Below are positions 24,913-33,008 of a stretch of 64,000 nucleotides of DNA, in pieces. The stretch spans positions 124,001 through 188,000 of the forward strand of contig NZ_WHNQ01000010.1 of NCBI RefSeq assembly GCF_009362785.1, written 5' to 3'. The stretch comes from Paraburkholderia atlantica. GTDB lineage: Bacteria > Pseudomonadota > Gammaproteobacteria > Burkholderiales > Burkholderiaceae. The translations under genes and the position numbers were made by a program. Position 1 is the stretch's first letter. Each line of letters starts with the position of its first letter. Under the pieces are notes generated by a model. It saw nothing but the letters and a program-made list of their open reading frames with translations, did no database searches and had not been told where the DNA came from.

Positions 24913-26030
24913 CAAATATCTCCAATCAGTGCTGCAATCGTCTCGACCTCATCGTTCGTGAGGTTCGGATAAATCGGCAGGCAGATCACCTCTGCTGCCA
25001 CCTTCGTCGCCACCGGCAAATTGCTGCGCGAAGCGCCGGACATGCCGCGATACATCGGGAACTCGGTGATCAACGGATAGAAATACCGGCGCCCATGAAT
25101 TCCCTTTTCCCTCAATCGCTCAAAAAGGGCGTCCCGGCTGATCGGATATTCCTGTCCGACCAGAATCGGGTAATACGAAAAATTCCTGCCGTTACCTTCC
25201 CGTTGCTGCACGCATTCGATGCCCGGAACGCCTTTCAACAGCTCGCCGTACTTCGCGCCGATCTCGCGACGGCGCGCCAGTGCCTTTTCGATGTGCTGCA
25301 GTTGCAGCAAGCCGAAGGCGGCATTGACCTCGGCCATCTTGCCGTTGATGCCCGGTGCGACGACCGTGGTTTCGTCCACGATCCCGAAGTTCTTCAGGTT
25401 GTCGATGCGTTGTTTGGTCTTCTTGTCCGGGCAGACGATGGCGCCGCCCTCGAAGGTCGTAAACACCTTGGTGGCGTGAAAGCTCAATACGGAAAGGTCG
25501 CCGTGCCGCACGATGCTGCCGCCTTCGTCGCGCACGCCGAACGCATGCGCGGCGTCGTAGATCACTTTCAGGTTGTAGGTGTCGGCGATTTTTTGAATCG
25601 CCTCGACCTTGCAGGGATTGCCATAGCAATGCACCGGCAAGATAGCCGTGGTCTTGGGCGTGATGGCCGCTTCGATCTTCGCGGGATCAAGATTGAGTGT
25701 GTTCGGGTCGATGTCCACGAACACCGGCTCGATGCCATTCCAGCGTAAAGAGTGCGCCGTCGCGATGAAGGAGTACGGCGTCGTGATGACTTCGCCGGTG
25801 ATGCGCAAGGCCTGCAGAGCCGTGACCAACGCCAGGGTGCCGTTCGAAAAGAGTGCGATGTGCTCGACGCCGAGATACTCGGCGAGCGCCTTTTCGAGGT
25901 GCTCGTGCATCGGCCCATGATTAGTCAGCCGGTGGGAATCCCAGATTTTTTCCAGATAGGGAATGAAGTCCTCCAGCGGTGGCATGTACGGCTGGGTGAC
26001 ATAGATGGGCGTCTGGCCGGGCGATTTCAT
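24912..26030 (-). CDS. DegT/DnrJ/EryC1/StrS sugar aminotransferase (VioA-like)
   Basis: This 372-residue PLP enzyme of the sugar aminotransferase family has the Schiff-base lysine K188 in SFHATKVF and the PLP-ring aspartate D159 in VIYDAAHAFG. SNGTLALVTAL contacts the phosphate. Members convert dTDP- or UDP-4-keto-6-deoxy sugars to 4-amino sugars; its partners favour a VioA-like role giving dTDP-4-amino-4,6-dideoxyglucose (inference). The rmlA/rmlB-type genes for the keto sugar are not in the window. ATG at 26030 is preferred to a TTG two codons upstream. It begins the tightly packed part of the cluster. Confidence 0.92.
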   Translation of the reverse strand: MKSPGQTPIYVTQPYMPPLEDFIPYLEKIWDSHRLTNHGPMHEHLEKALAEYLGVEHIALFSNGTLALVTALQALRITGEVITTPYSFIATAHSLRWNGIEPVFVDIDPNTLNLDPAKIEAAITPKTTAILPVHCYGNPCKVEAIQKIADTYNLKVIYDAAHAFGVRDEGGSIVRHGDLSVLSFHATKVFTTFEGGAIVCPDKKTKQRIDNLKNFGIVDETTVVAPGINGKMAEVNAAFGLLQLQHIEKALARRREIGAKYGELLKGVPGIECVQQREGNGRNFSYYPILVGQEYPISRDALFERLREKGIHGRRYFYPLITEFPMYRGMSGASRSNLPVATKVAAEVICLPIYPNLTNDEVETIAALIGDI

Positions 26031-26114
26031 GGGCAATCGAGATAAGTCGGTCCCGAGATTTTGACGCTCGCGCCGCCATTTCAGTCCTGTGAACTAAGGG
26101 GCTTTTCCCCCTTA

Positions 26115-27797
26115 CTACGCCTCATTGGCATAAACCTGCGTCACCGGCACGTCATACCCCGCCTCTTCGCCGTATTTCTGCAGATACCGGATGTAGCCTT
26201 CGTTCCACGGCTCGGTGCCGTGCCGATGGCCGCCCTCGTGAATCACGCTGAGCGCCCACGTTCCCATCCGCAAGCCAGCCAGTTCGGCCTGGCGACAGAA
26301 GTCGAGATCGTAGAAGTCGAACGCAAAACGCTCGTCGAACCGGACACCCCGGGCCAGCAGCGTTTCGCTGTCGGCGATCAGCATCAAGCCATCGAGCAGC
26401 TTGCACTGTTGCTCCGGGGGCCCGTACAGATCGACTTCGTCGCAGGGCATGCCCCGACCACGGCCGACGCTTCCGCTCAGATGCTCCGCGTCCTGTTCAA
26501 AGCTGAGCGTCGTCGAATGCCAGGCCGGCTGCCCCGGCACGCGGCGCGTATTGCCAGCGATACCGACCACCTCGAAGTGCTCGAGTGCCGTGTGGATGCG
26601 TTCCTGCCAGAAGAAGTCGGCAAGCCAGACGTCATCGTGGATAAAGACGAGGATCGCCGGATCGGTGGCCGCTGCCTCGATCGCGGCGTTGTAGATTGCA
26701 GGCAAGCTTTGGGTGTTGTTGATCGTCAGCCTGATCTGTACATCGTCGCCGTGCATGGCGGAGCTGTACAGCCGCAGCGAACGGCCGAGCGCGGTTTCGG
26801 CCATGAACTGCTGCTGGTCTCCCCGCGTGGCGCAGATCAGACGCACGCGCTTGCGCTTCTTCGCGGCAGCCAGCGCGCGCGAGTGGGCGATGCCGTCGAG
26901 AAACCGGCGAGATTCGGGCAGTTCGCGAGGCGGCACGCGCCCCAGTTCGTCCAGGCTCTGCCGCAGCGGTTCGAGCCCCGACAGACCGCGCTTTTCGATC
27001 GCAAAGCTGTAAACCTCGCGGAGCCGCTCGCGAGCCTTGCCGAGCAGCTCGGCGCCGATGGTCCCGGCAGCCGCTTCGGCGCGCACCATGATTTCCCATT
27101 CGTAAAAGCCCGCCGCAAGCCAGGGGTTCGCCACGCCGGAGTTTTGCGTCGCGTGCCGCCGAAAGCAGCTGTGGTAGCCGCCAGCGAGGACGATCGGCCC
27201 CCGCTCCGCCATATTCAGGTACATCGCGACATCGGTCAGATAGATGAATCCGTGTTCCCGGTACTTCATCATGGAGCCGACATCGACCCGCTCGCGCACC
27301 AGCATCACGTTGCTGGGTTCACCGAGGAAGTTGTTGGCGGTCACCACTACGTTCTCGACCAGGAACGCGCGATCCAGCAGCGCCGTCGCGCCGGGCTGGA
27401 TCAGTGCGGCTGGCACGTCGATCACCTTGTCGTCGGAGTCGATGACAACGCGCTGGTGAAAGGCCAGCGTCGATTGGGGGTGACTGTCGAGCGCGGCAAC
27501 CAGCACGGCGACCGAGGTCGGCATCAAAAGATCGTCGTCGTAAAGCCACTTCACGTACCGGCCGCTAGCGTGCGCCCACAACTGCTCCTGATTGCGCAGG
27601 CCGTTCTGAAATCCGTGGTGAAAGTATCGAATCCGCGGATCGTTCGCATCCTCGACAATCTTGCGCAGTATGCCGTCGGGCGTGTCGTCGCCGACCAGGA
27701 TTTCGATGTCCGTGAAGCTTTGAGCGCAGGCGCTCGCCAAAGTCTTCGCCAGGTATGTCGGCTTAAACGCGGGAATGAGGATGCTGACTGTTGGCAT
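26115..27797 (-). CDS. Two-domain glycosyltransferase: GT2 plus StrF-like C-terminal domain
   Basis: This 560-residue protein has a GT2/GT-A domain (about 1-280) that starts VSILIPAFKPTYLAKTL and has D38/D39 and the DDD motif D87-D89 in KWLYDDDLLMP. Residues about 316-560 form a second GT-A-like domain, beginning VRLICATRGDQQQF and containing VFIHDDVWLADFFW. That domain closely matches residues 1405-1629 of the giant transferase, including CKLLDGLxLIADSETL and FYDxDFCRxAEL. ATG at 27797 is chosen because GT2 proteins start right at the VSIxIP strand. It is first in the minus-strand cluster and divergent from fliC. Confidence 0.9.
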   Translation of the reverse strand: MPTVSILIPAFKPTYLAKTLASACAQSFTDIEILVGDDTPDGILRKIVEDANDPRIRYFHHGFQNGLRNQEQLWAHASGRYVKWLYDDDLLMPTSVAVLVAALDSHPQSTLAFHQRVVIDSDDKVIDVPAALIQPGATALLDRAFLVENVVVTANNFLGEPSNVMLVRERVDVGSMMKYREHGFIYLTDVAMYLNMAERGPIVLAGGYHSCFRRHATQNSGVANPWLAAGFYEWEIMVRAEAAAGTIGAELLGKARERLREVYSFAIEKRGLSGLEPLRQSLDELGRVPPRELPESRRFLDGIAHSRALAAAKKRKRVRLICATRGDQQQFMAETALGRSLRLYSSAMHGDDVQIRLTINNTQSLPAIYNAAIEAAATDPAILVFIHDDVWLADFFWQERIHTALEHFEVVGIAGNTRRVPGQPAWHSTTLSFEQDAEHLSGSVGRGRGMPCDEVDLYGPPEQQCKLLDGLMLIADSETLLARGVRFDERFAFDFYDLDFCRQAELAGLRMGTWALSVIHEGGHRHGTEPWNEGYIRYLQKYGEEAGYDVPVTQVYANEA

Positions 27798-28181
27798 ACG
27801 ACTGGCGGCTGAATTAAGCGATCGGGCAGTGTAGCGGCCGCTGCCGAACCTTAATCCGGTGGACAAGCACGGTTTTCGCACCTAATTCCGCGGATGCGGA
27901 AACCCCGCGGTTCGCGCACGCCTCCGAATTGCGGAAAAATGCGCAATGACTAATGACTGGCCCGCGGCGCCGGGCGCAGACTGGCTGAAAGCCAGACGCA
28001 ATATGAACGCCGGCCATACGCCTCGGCTCCCGAACCGAGGCCCCTGCGCGCCATCTGACTTCTTTCATCGATTCTCCCCTTAAAGTTTTTGCGGGGCAGA
28101 CCGATATCCCAAGCAAGGCGGCAAACTCACACAGCGCTGCCAATTTTGGGATCGGGCTCGTGCCCTACTCGGAGAATTGAA
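27798..28181. other. Divergent control region between the glycan cluster and fliC
   Basis: This 384-bp region has no supported gene. It holds the sigma-28 promoter of fliC (28081-28107) and a small CCTCGG/CCGAGG dyad at 28021-28040, about 40 bp upstream of that promoter. No matching sigma-28 or sigma-54 site was found for the minus-strand glycosyltransferase, so how the cluster is timed relative to flagellin is open. Confidence 0.55.
28081..28107 (+). promoter_or_regulatory. Sigma-28 (FliA) promoter of fliC
   Basis: TAAAGTTT, 11 nt, then ACCGATAT: a perfect -35 and a -10 matching GCCGATAA at six of eight positions. It lies 74 bp upstream of the fliC ATG, as expected for flagellin genes. Confidence 0.92.
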
Positions 28182-29366
28182 ATGCTCGGAATTAATACAA
28201 ACATCAACTCGCTCGTTTCGCAGCAGAACCTGACTGGTTCGGGCAGCGCGCTGTCGCAGGCGATCACGCGCCTGTCGTCGGGTAAGCGCATCAACAGCGC
28301 AGCGGACGACGCAGCAGGCCTCGCGATCTCGAACATCATGCAGACCCAGATCAACGGTCTGAACCAGGGTGTGTCGAACTCGAACGACGGCACGTCGATG
28401 GTGCAAACCGCATCGAGCGGTCTTGCCTCGCTGACGAGCAGCCTGCAGCGTATCCGCCAGTTGGCCACGCAAGCAGCGAACGGCTCGATGACCAGCGACG
28501 ACCGCGCGGCGCTGCAGAAGGAAGTCGCGCAACAGATTTCGGAAGTGAACCGTATCGCGTCGCAGACGACGTACAACGGCATGAACCTGCTCAACGGTTC
28601 GCTAGGCAACGTGTCGTTCCAGGTCGGCGCAAACGTCGGCCAGACGATCAGCCTGAGCCTGACGCAAGACATGTCGGCTGCGAAGCTCGGCACGGGCAAC
28701 GTGCAGGTAGGCAACACGCTCGGTTCGTTCACCGGCCTGTCGCTGGACAACACCGGCGCGACGGTTGCTTCGGGCGCGACGATCACGGCAATCAACGTGC
28801 TCGCCGATGGCAAGGGCGGTTACACGCTGACGGACCAGAACAACCAGGCACTGACCAGCGCGATCGCTACCGCAGTGCTCGGCGCCGGTGTCACCATCAC
28901 CGCCGACGCAGCTGGCAACGCAACCATCTCGGCCGCTAACGCTGCCACCGCAGGCACCGCTATCGCCACGAAGCTCGATAGCGTCACGACGGGCACCACG
29001 AAGACGTCGAACGACGCCGTCGGCGCGACGATCGACAAACTCAACGTCCCGTCGGACGTCGCGAACATCGACATCAGCACCCAGAGCGGCGCAAGCATGG
29101 CGATGGAATCGATCGACAACGCACTGACCACGCTGAACAACCTGCAAGCTACGCTCGGCGCGGCACAAAACCGCTTCAGCGCAATCGGCTCGACGCAGCA
29201 AGCTCAATCGACCGACCTCTCGACCGCCCAGTCGTCGATCCAGGACGCGAACTTCGCGGAAGAAACGGCTAACCTGAGCAAGGCACAGGTTCTGCAACAA
29301 GCCGGTATCTCGGTGCTGGCACAAGCGAACTCGCAGCCGCAACAGATCCTGAAGCTCCTCCAGTAA
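28182..29366 (+). CDS. fliC: Flagellin FliC
   Basis: This 394-residue flagellin starts MLGINTNINSLVSQQNLTGS, and its conserved D0/D1 ends are intact (residues 1 to about 170 and 310-394). SSGKRINSAADDAAGLAIS and LQRIRQLATQAANG are typical. The C-terminus ends VLAQANSQPQQILKLLQ. The middle (about 175-305) is short and rich in Thr, Ser, Ala and Gly and is the likely surface-exposed, glycosylated part. No cysteine is present. GGAG precedes the ATG, and sigma-28 drives transcription. The neighbouring sugar-modification genes make glycosylation likely. Confidence 0.97.
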   Translation: MLGINTNINSLVSQQNLTGSGSALSQAITRLSSGKRINSAADDAAGLAISNIMQTQINGLNQGVSNSNDGTSMVQTASSGLASLTSSLQRIRQLATQAANGSMTSDDRAALQKEVAQQISEVNRIASQTTYNGMNLLNGSLGNVSFQVGANVGQTISLSLTQDMSAAKLGTGNVQVGNTLGSFTGLSLDNTGATVASGATITAINVLADGKGGYTLTDQNNQALTSAIATAVLGAGVTITADAAGNATISAANAATAGTAIATKLDSVTTGTTKTSNDAVGATIDKLNVPSDVANIDISTQSGASMAMESIDNALTTLNNLQATLGAAQNRFSAIGSTQQAQSTDLSTAQSSIQDANFAEETANLSKAQVLQQAGISVLAQANSQPQQILKLLQ

Positions 29367-29385
29367 GACGCTTCCGGCTGCAGGT

Positions 29386-29450
29386 GTCCGGCGCGCAGCG
29401 TATCGCGCGCCGGACTCAAAACCGTCGGGAGGCTTGCCTCCCGATTGTCG
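29386..29450 (+). terminator. Double hairpin after fliC
   Basis: GTCCGGCGCGC (29386-29396) pairs with GCGCGCCGGAC (29405-29415). A second hairpin, CGGGAGGC-TT-GCCTCCCG, lies at 29426-29443, followed by ATTGTCGTTT. Together they should end or stabilise the fliC transcript before fliD. Confidence 0.75.
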
Positions 29451-29526
29451 TTTCCAGCGTTACACCGCGAATTAAACCGCGCATTCAACCGCTTTCACCG
29501 GCCTTGCCGACGCACGGAGCCTCCTC

Positions 29527-31098
29527 ATGTCCACCGTAACCGGATCCACGACTACCGCGATCGCGAGCGCAGTCGCCACCACGACCGCCGCCGCCCAGGC
29601 GTCGGTGCAGGCAGCCGCCCAGTCGATCATCAGCGGCTCGACCAATTCGTCGATGGACACGACTGCGCTCGTCACCGCGCTCGTCAACAGCAAGACCGCC
29701 GGCCAGGCCGCGACCATCGCCGCCAACCAGACTGCGGACAATACGCTGATCTCGGCCTACGGCACGCTCTCCGCGGGACTGTCCGCGTTGCAGGCAGCCG
29801 TCTTGCCGCTCAGCGACGGCGACACGCTCAATACATTCTCGACCACCCTGAGCGGCACCGGCGTGACCGCCACGGCTGCGGCCGGCGCAGTGGCTGGTTC
29901 GTACTCGCTCAATGTGGCGCAGGTCGCCACGTCGCAGGTGCTGACCTCGGCGGGCTATGGCGCGAGCACAAACCTGGCTTCCGGCTCGGCCACGATGACC
30001 CTGACGGTCAACGGCCAGACCAGCACCATTTCCCTGAACAGCTCGAACAGCACGATTGCCGGCATTGCCTCGGCGATCAATTCGGCCAACGACAATCCCG
30101 GCGTAACCGCAACCGTGGTGACCGGCGCGGACGGCGCCCACCTCGTGCTGCAATCGAAGTCGACCGGCGGGTCGAGCGGCATCAGTATCGCGATCAACGA
30201 TTCGAACTCGAGCGACGACCTGAACAAGCTCGCGGTGACGACCACCGCCGGCGGGTCGATCTCCAGCGCGAGCGATCTGACCGGTACCGACAGCAGCGGC
30301 AATCCGATCAACCCGAGCCAGTCGACGATCTCCGGCTCAGGCTGGACCCAGACGCAGGCCGCCCAGGATTCGTACTTCACGCTCGGCGGCGTCGGCGTGA
30401 GCAGTTCAACGAACTCCGTGAAGACAGCCCTGTCCGGTGTGACGCTGAACCTCACGGCAGCGGCAGTGGGCACCACGCAGACGCTCACCATCGCGCAGGA
30501 CACCAGCGCGGAATCCACGGCGATCAATAATTTCGTCACCGTCTACAACACGCTGGTCACGACGATGGCATCGCTGACGGCGTACAACGCGACCTCGACA
30601 TCGCAGGGCGTACTGCTCGGCGACTCCACGTTGAGCATGATCCAGAACCAGCTCGCCAAGATCGTGGGCGGCGGCGTGGGCAGCGGCTCCTCGAAGACGA
30701 CGCTCGACGCGATCGGCATTTCGCTCCAGGCGGACGGCACGCTGTCGGTCGATAACACGACGCTCAGCAATGCGCTGCAGAACAATCAGTCGGTCGTGGC
30801 CTCGCTGTTCAATCCGACCAATGGCATCGCCGCGCAACTCGACGACAACGTCACGAACTACACCTCGTCCGGCGGCATCATTCAAAACCGTACGGACGCG
30901 ATCAACGCCGACCTGAAGAGCCTCACGAACCAGCAGACGACGCTGACAGCGTGGCAGGCCCAGCTCACCAGCATGTACACCGCGCAGTTCACCGCGCTCA
31001 ACACGCTGATGTCAACGATGAACAACAACTCGCAGTACCTCACGCAACTGTTCGGTGGCACCAACAGCGCAGGTGCGCTTGCCACGAACAAGGGCTGA
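29527..31098 (+). CDS. fliD: Flagellar hook-associated protein 2 (filament cap) FliD
   Basis: This 523-residue filament cap protein has the FliD_N signature (SSMDTTALVTALVNSKTAG, about 41-60) and the FliD_C region ending in QLTSMYTAQFTALNTLMSTMN. The C-terminal coiled segment NRTDAINADLKSLTNQQTTL is present. About 40 Ser/Thr/Ala-rich residues precede the usual FliD start, an extension relative to enterobacterial proteins. The sequence is cysteine-free. GGAGCC precedes the ATG. No sigma-28 site was found in the fliC-fliD gap, so expression may come from read-through. Confidence 0.95.
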   Translation: MSTVTGSTTTAIASAVATTTAAAQASVQAAAQSIISGSTNSSMDTTALVTALVNSKTAGQAATIAANQTADNTLISAYGTLSAGLSALQAAVLPLSDGDTLNTFSTTLSGTGVTATAAAGAVAGSYSLNVAQVATSQVLTSAGYGASTNLASGSATMTLTVNGQTSTISLNSSNSTIAGIASAINSANDNPGVTATVVTGADGAHLVLQSKSTGGSSGISIAINDSNSSDDLNKLAVTTTAGGSISSASDLTGTDSSGNPINPSQSTISGSGWTQTQAAQDSYFTLGGVGVSSSTNSVKTALSGVTLNLTAAAVGTTQTLTIAQDTSAESTAINNFVTVYNTLVTTMASLTAYNATSTSQGVLLGDSTLSMIQNQLAKIVGGGVGSGSSKTTLDAIGISLQADGTLSVDNTTLSNALQNNQSVVASLFNPTNGIAAQLDDNVTNYTSSGGIIQNRTDAINADLKSLTNQQTTLTAWQAQLTSMYTAQFTALNTLMSTMNNNSQYLTQLFGGTNSAGALATNKG

Positions 31099-31117
31099 GC
31101 GCAGCGGGGAGCCAACC

Positions 31118-31417
31118 ATGCAAAACGTAGCCCCGATCGAGCGCATCTGGCAGATGACGAAGGATCTCGAACTGGCGGCCGCTGTCGGCGACTGGGAGCG
31201 GGCCGCGCGGCTTGCGGACGAGCGCTCGCCGCTCTTGACGGCGCTCGGCGCGCAGCCGCCGCAGGAGGTGATGGCAAGACTCAGGGAAATTCACGAGATC
31301 GACAGCCGGATCTTCGAAGCCGCGCGTGTCGCGCAGCAGGAGCTGGGCGCCGAGTATCAGGCGAACATGCAGTCGAGTCGCAATGCCGGGCGGTATTTGA
31401 GCATGGCGATGGCTTGA
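31118..31417 (+). CDS. fliT: FliT-like flagellar chaperone
   Basis: This 99-residue helical protein begins 20 nt after fliD with a GGGAG ribosome site. Length, position after fliD and helical composition (MQNVAPIERIWQMTKDLELA; DERSPLLTALG) fit FliT, the export chaperone of FliD and a modulator of FlhDC in enterobacteria. Sequence similarity in this family is weak, so the call leans on context. No fliS gene lies between fliD and fliT, unlike the enteric fliDST order. Confidence 0.8.
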   Translation: MQNVAPIERIWQMTKDLELAAAVGDWERAARLADERSPLLTALGAQPPQEVMARLREIHEIDSRIFEAARVAQQELGAEYQANMQSSRNAGRYLSMAMA

Positions 31418-31455
31418 GGCAGGAACCACGATTCGCTGCCCATTTGCGTACCTTG

Positions 31456-31482
31456 GCCCGCCTTGCGCGGGCTTTTCTTTTT
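31456..31482 (+). terminator. Terminator of the fliC-fliD-fliT unit
   Basis: GCCCGC, a 5-base loop, GCGGGC, then TTTTCTTTTT. Confidence 0.85.
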
Positions 31483-31532
31483 GCAGCAGCCCTGATTTTC
31501 GATGGGGGGCGGGTTTTCGGCGTCGCCTAAAA

Positions 31533-31568
31533 TGAAAAAGGCCCTCGGCATTTGCCTTAGGGCCTTGA
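31533..31568 (-). terminator. Terminator of tRNA-Arg
   Basis: On the minus strand AAGGCCCT (31566-31559) pairs with AGGGCCTT (31545-31538), followed by a TTTT tract. It lies 40 nt beyond the tRNA 3' end. Confidence 0.8.
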
Positions 31569-31607
31569 TTTTGCTAGGTTTAATCCACCCAGCATCACTT
31601 CGAATTT

Positions 31608-31683
31608 TGGCGCGCCCGGCTGGGATCGAACCAGCAACCCCTGCCTTCGGAGGGCAGTACTCTATCCATTGAGCTACGGGCGC
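31608..31683 (-). tRNA. tRNA-Arg (anticodon CCG)
   Basis: This 76-nt tRNA has an encoded CCA end. The acceptor stem GCGCCCG pairs with CGGGCGC, with G as discriminator. The anticodon stem CTGCC/GGCAG closes the loop CTCCGAA, giving anticodon CCG for the codon CGG. The T arm is GCTGG-TTCGATC-CCAGC. No integrase or att-like duplication is seen next to it. Confidence 0.95.
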
Positions 31684-31991
31684 TTCACCACAAAACTGCG
31701 GGGAATCTACACGAAAGCGCGGCAACCAGAACGGACACGACGCCAACGCGAGAGACCGCAAGGATACCCGGTTTCGGCCGAACCGTCCACCGGACGGCCT
31801 CCGACACACGCCCCAGCGCCTTCCCCGAGCCCTGTCATCGCCCGTGCCGATGCGGGTAAACGCCTGCTGAACGCCGTCCAGGCCCCCTCGCCGCCGCCGA
31901 AACCTTGCGTCTATAATCGTCCGTGGCTGATCAAGAACAAGAAGTTGCCGTCGCGCTGTACCGCTCACATACCCACGGAGACGAGACAAGC
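31684..31991. other. Divergent promoter region of tRNA-Arg and a cytochrome gene
   Basis: This 308-bp stretch has no supported gene. On the plus strand a perfect TATAAT lies at 31912-31917, about 75 bp upstream of the cytochrome ATG, but without a matching -35. On the minus strand a TAGATT lies about 20 bp upstream of the tRNA 5' end. Confidence 0.45.
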
Positions 31992-32891
31992 ATGAGCGAA
32001 GCACCACACGGAGCCCCGATCAAAACCCCAGCACAGCTCATCGCCGCGGTCATCGCCGGGTTTGCTGTGCCAATCATCATCATCGTTCTGCTCGCCGTCT
32101 ACGTCGACAATTCGACACGCACCGGCGCTGGTACCGACTCCCTCTCCGAAGCCGAAGTCACCTCCCGCATCCATCCGATCGCCCAGGTCGAAATCCGCGA
32201 CGCCAACGCGCCGCGCGTCTACAAGAGCGGCGAGGAAGTCTACAAGGCGGTCTGCTCGGCGTGTCACGCGTCGGGTGCCGCGGGCGCGCCGAAATTCACC
32301 AACACCGCCGACTGGGCGCCGCGCATCGCGCAAGGCTTCGACACGCTGTGGCACACCGCACTGTCCGGCAAAGGCGCGATGCCGCCGCGCGGCGGCACGA
32401 GCCCGGACGACTACAGCGATTTCGAGATCGCGCGCGCGGTCATCTATATGGCGAACAATTCGGGCGCGAGCTTCCCCGAGCCGGCGCAGCCGGCGGCGGG
32501 CGCGGCGGCGGCGTCGGGTGCCGGTGCGGCATCCGGCGCGGCAGCCGCATCGGACGCGGGCGCAGCCCAGGCCGCCGCGGCGATGGCCGCCATGGCCAGC
32601 GTGCCGCAGACTCCCGCCCCGGCAGCAGCTGGCGCACAAAGCGCGGACGCTTCGCAGGCCGGCAAGGCGCTGTATCAGTCGGTATGTCAGGCGTGTCACG
32701 CGGCCGGCGTGTTGAACGCGCCGAAGTTCGGCGACAAGGAAGCATGGGCGCCGCGCCTGAAGGACTCGATGGACACGGTCTACAACTACGCGCTGCACGG
32801 CAAGGGCGCGATGCCACCGAAGGGCGGCTCGAACGCATCGGATGCGGACGTGAAAGCCGCGGTCGACTATATGGTCAGCGCGGTGAAGTGA
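31992..32891 (+). CDS. Membrane-anchored diheme cytochrome c (c5-type domains)
   Basis: This 299-residue protein has one N-terminal membrane helix (LIAAVIAGFAVPIIIIVLLA, about 16-36) that anchors it in the inner membrane. Two c-type haem domains follow, with CSACH (about residues 91-95) and CQACH (about 234-238). Each is followed by a GAMPPxGG axial-methionine motif. The domains are joined by about 60 residues of almost pure Ala/Gly/Ser/Pro. The c5-like domains suggest a shuttle of electrons to a terminal oxidase. No oxidase genes are adjacent; it is monocistronic. Confidence 0.93.
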   Translation: MSEAPHGAPIKTPAQLIAAVIAGFAVPIIIIVLLAVYVDNSTRTGAGTDSLSEAEVTSRIHPIAQVEIRDANAPRVYKSGEEVYKAVCSACHASGAAGAPKFTNTADWAPRIAQGFDTLWHTALSGKGAMPPRGGTSPDDYSDFEIARAVIYMANNSGASFPEPAQPAAGAAAASGAGAASGAAAASDAGAAQAAAAMAAMASVPQTPAPAAAGAQSADASQAGKALYQSVCQACHAAGVLNAPKFGDKEAWAPRLKDSMDTVYNYALHGKGAMPPKGGSNASDADVKAAVDYMVSAVK

Positions 32892-32917
32892 ACCGCGCGG
32901 CGTCGGCCGCTGAACAA

Positions 32918-32957
32918 AAAATCCCTGCATGCGCTAACGCGATGCAGGGATTTTTTT
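32918..32957. terminator. Bidirectional terminator between cytochrome and rep genes
   Basis: AAAATCCCTGCAT and ATGCAGGGATTTTTTT form a long stem with an inner GCG/CGC pairing; A and T tracts flank it. Confidence 0.9.
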
Positions 32958-33008
32958 ATGCGCAATGACAAGCAACCGCATCTGGCGGACATTTGAAGCC
33001 TGGCCCGC

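Noticed and set aside
31608..31683. tRNA-Arg as an integration site of a genomic island
   Set aside because: No integrase, no direct repeat of the tRNA 3' end and ordinary genes on both sides.
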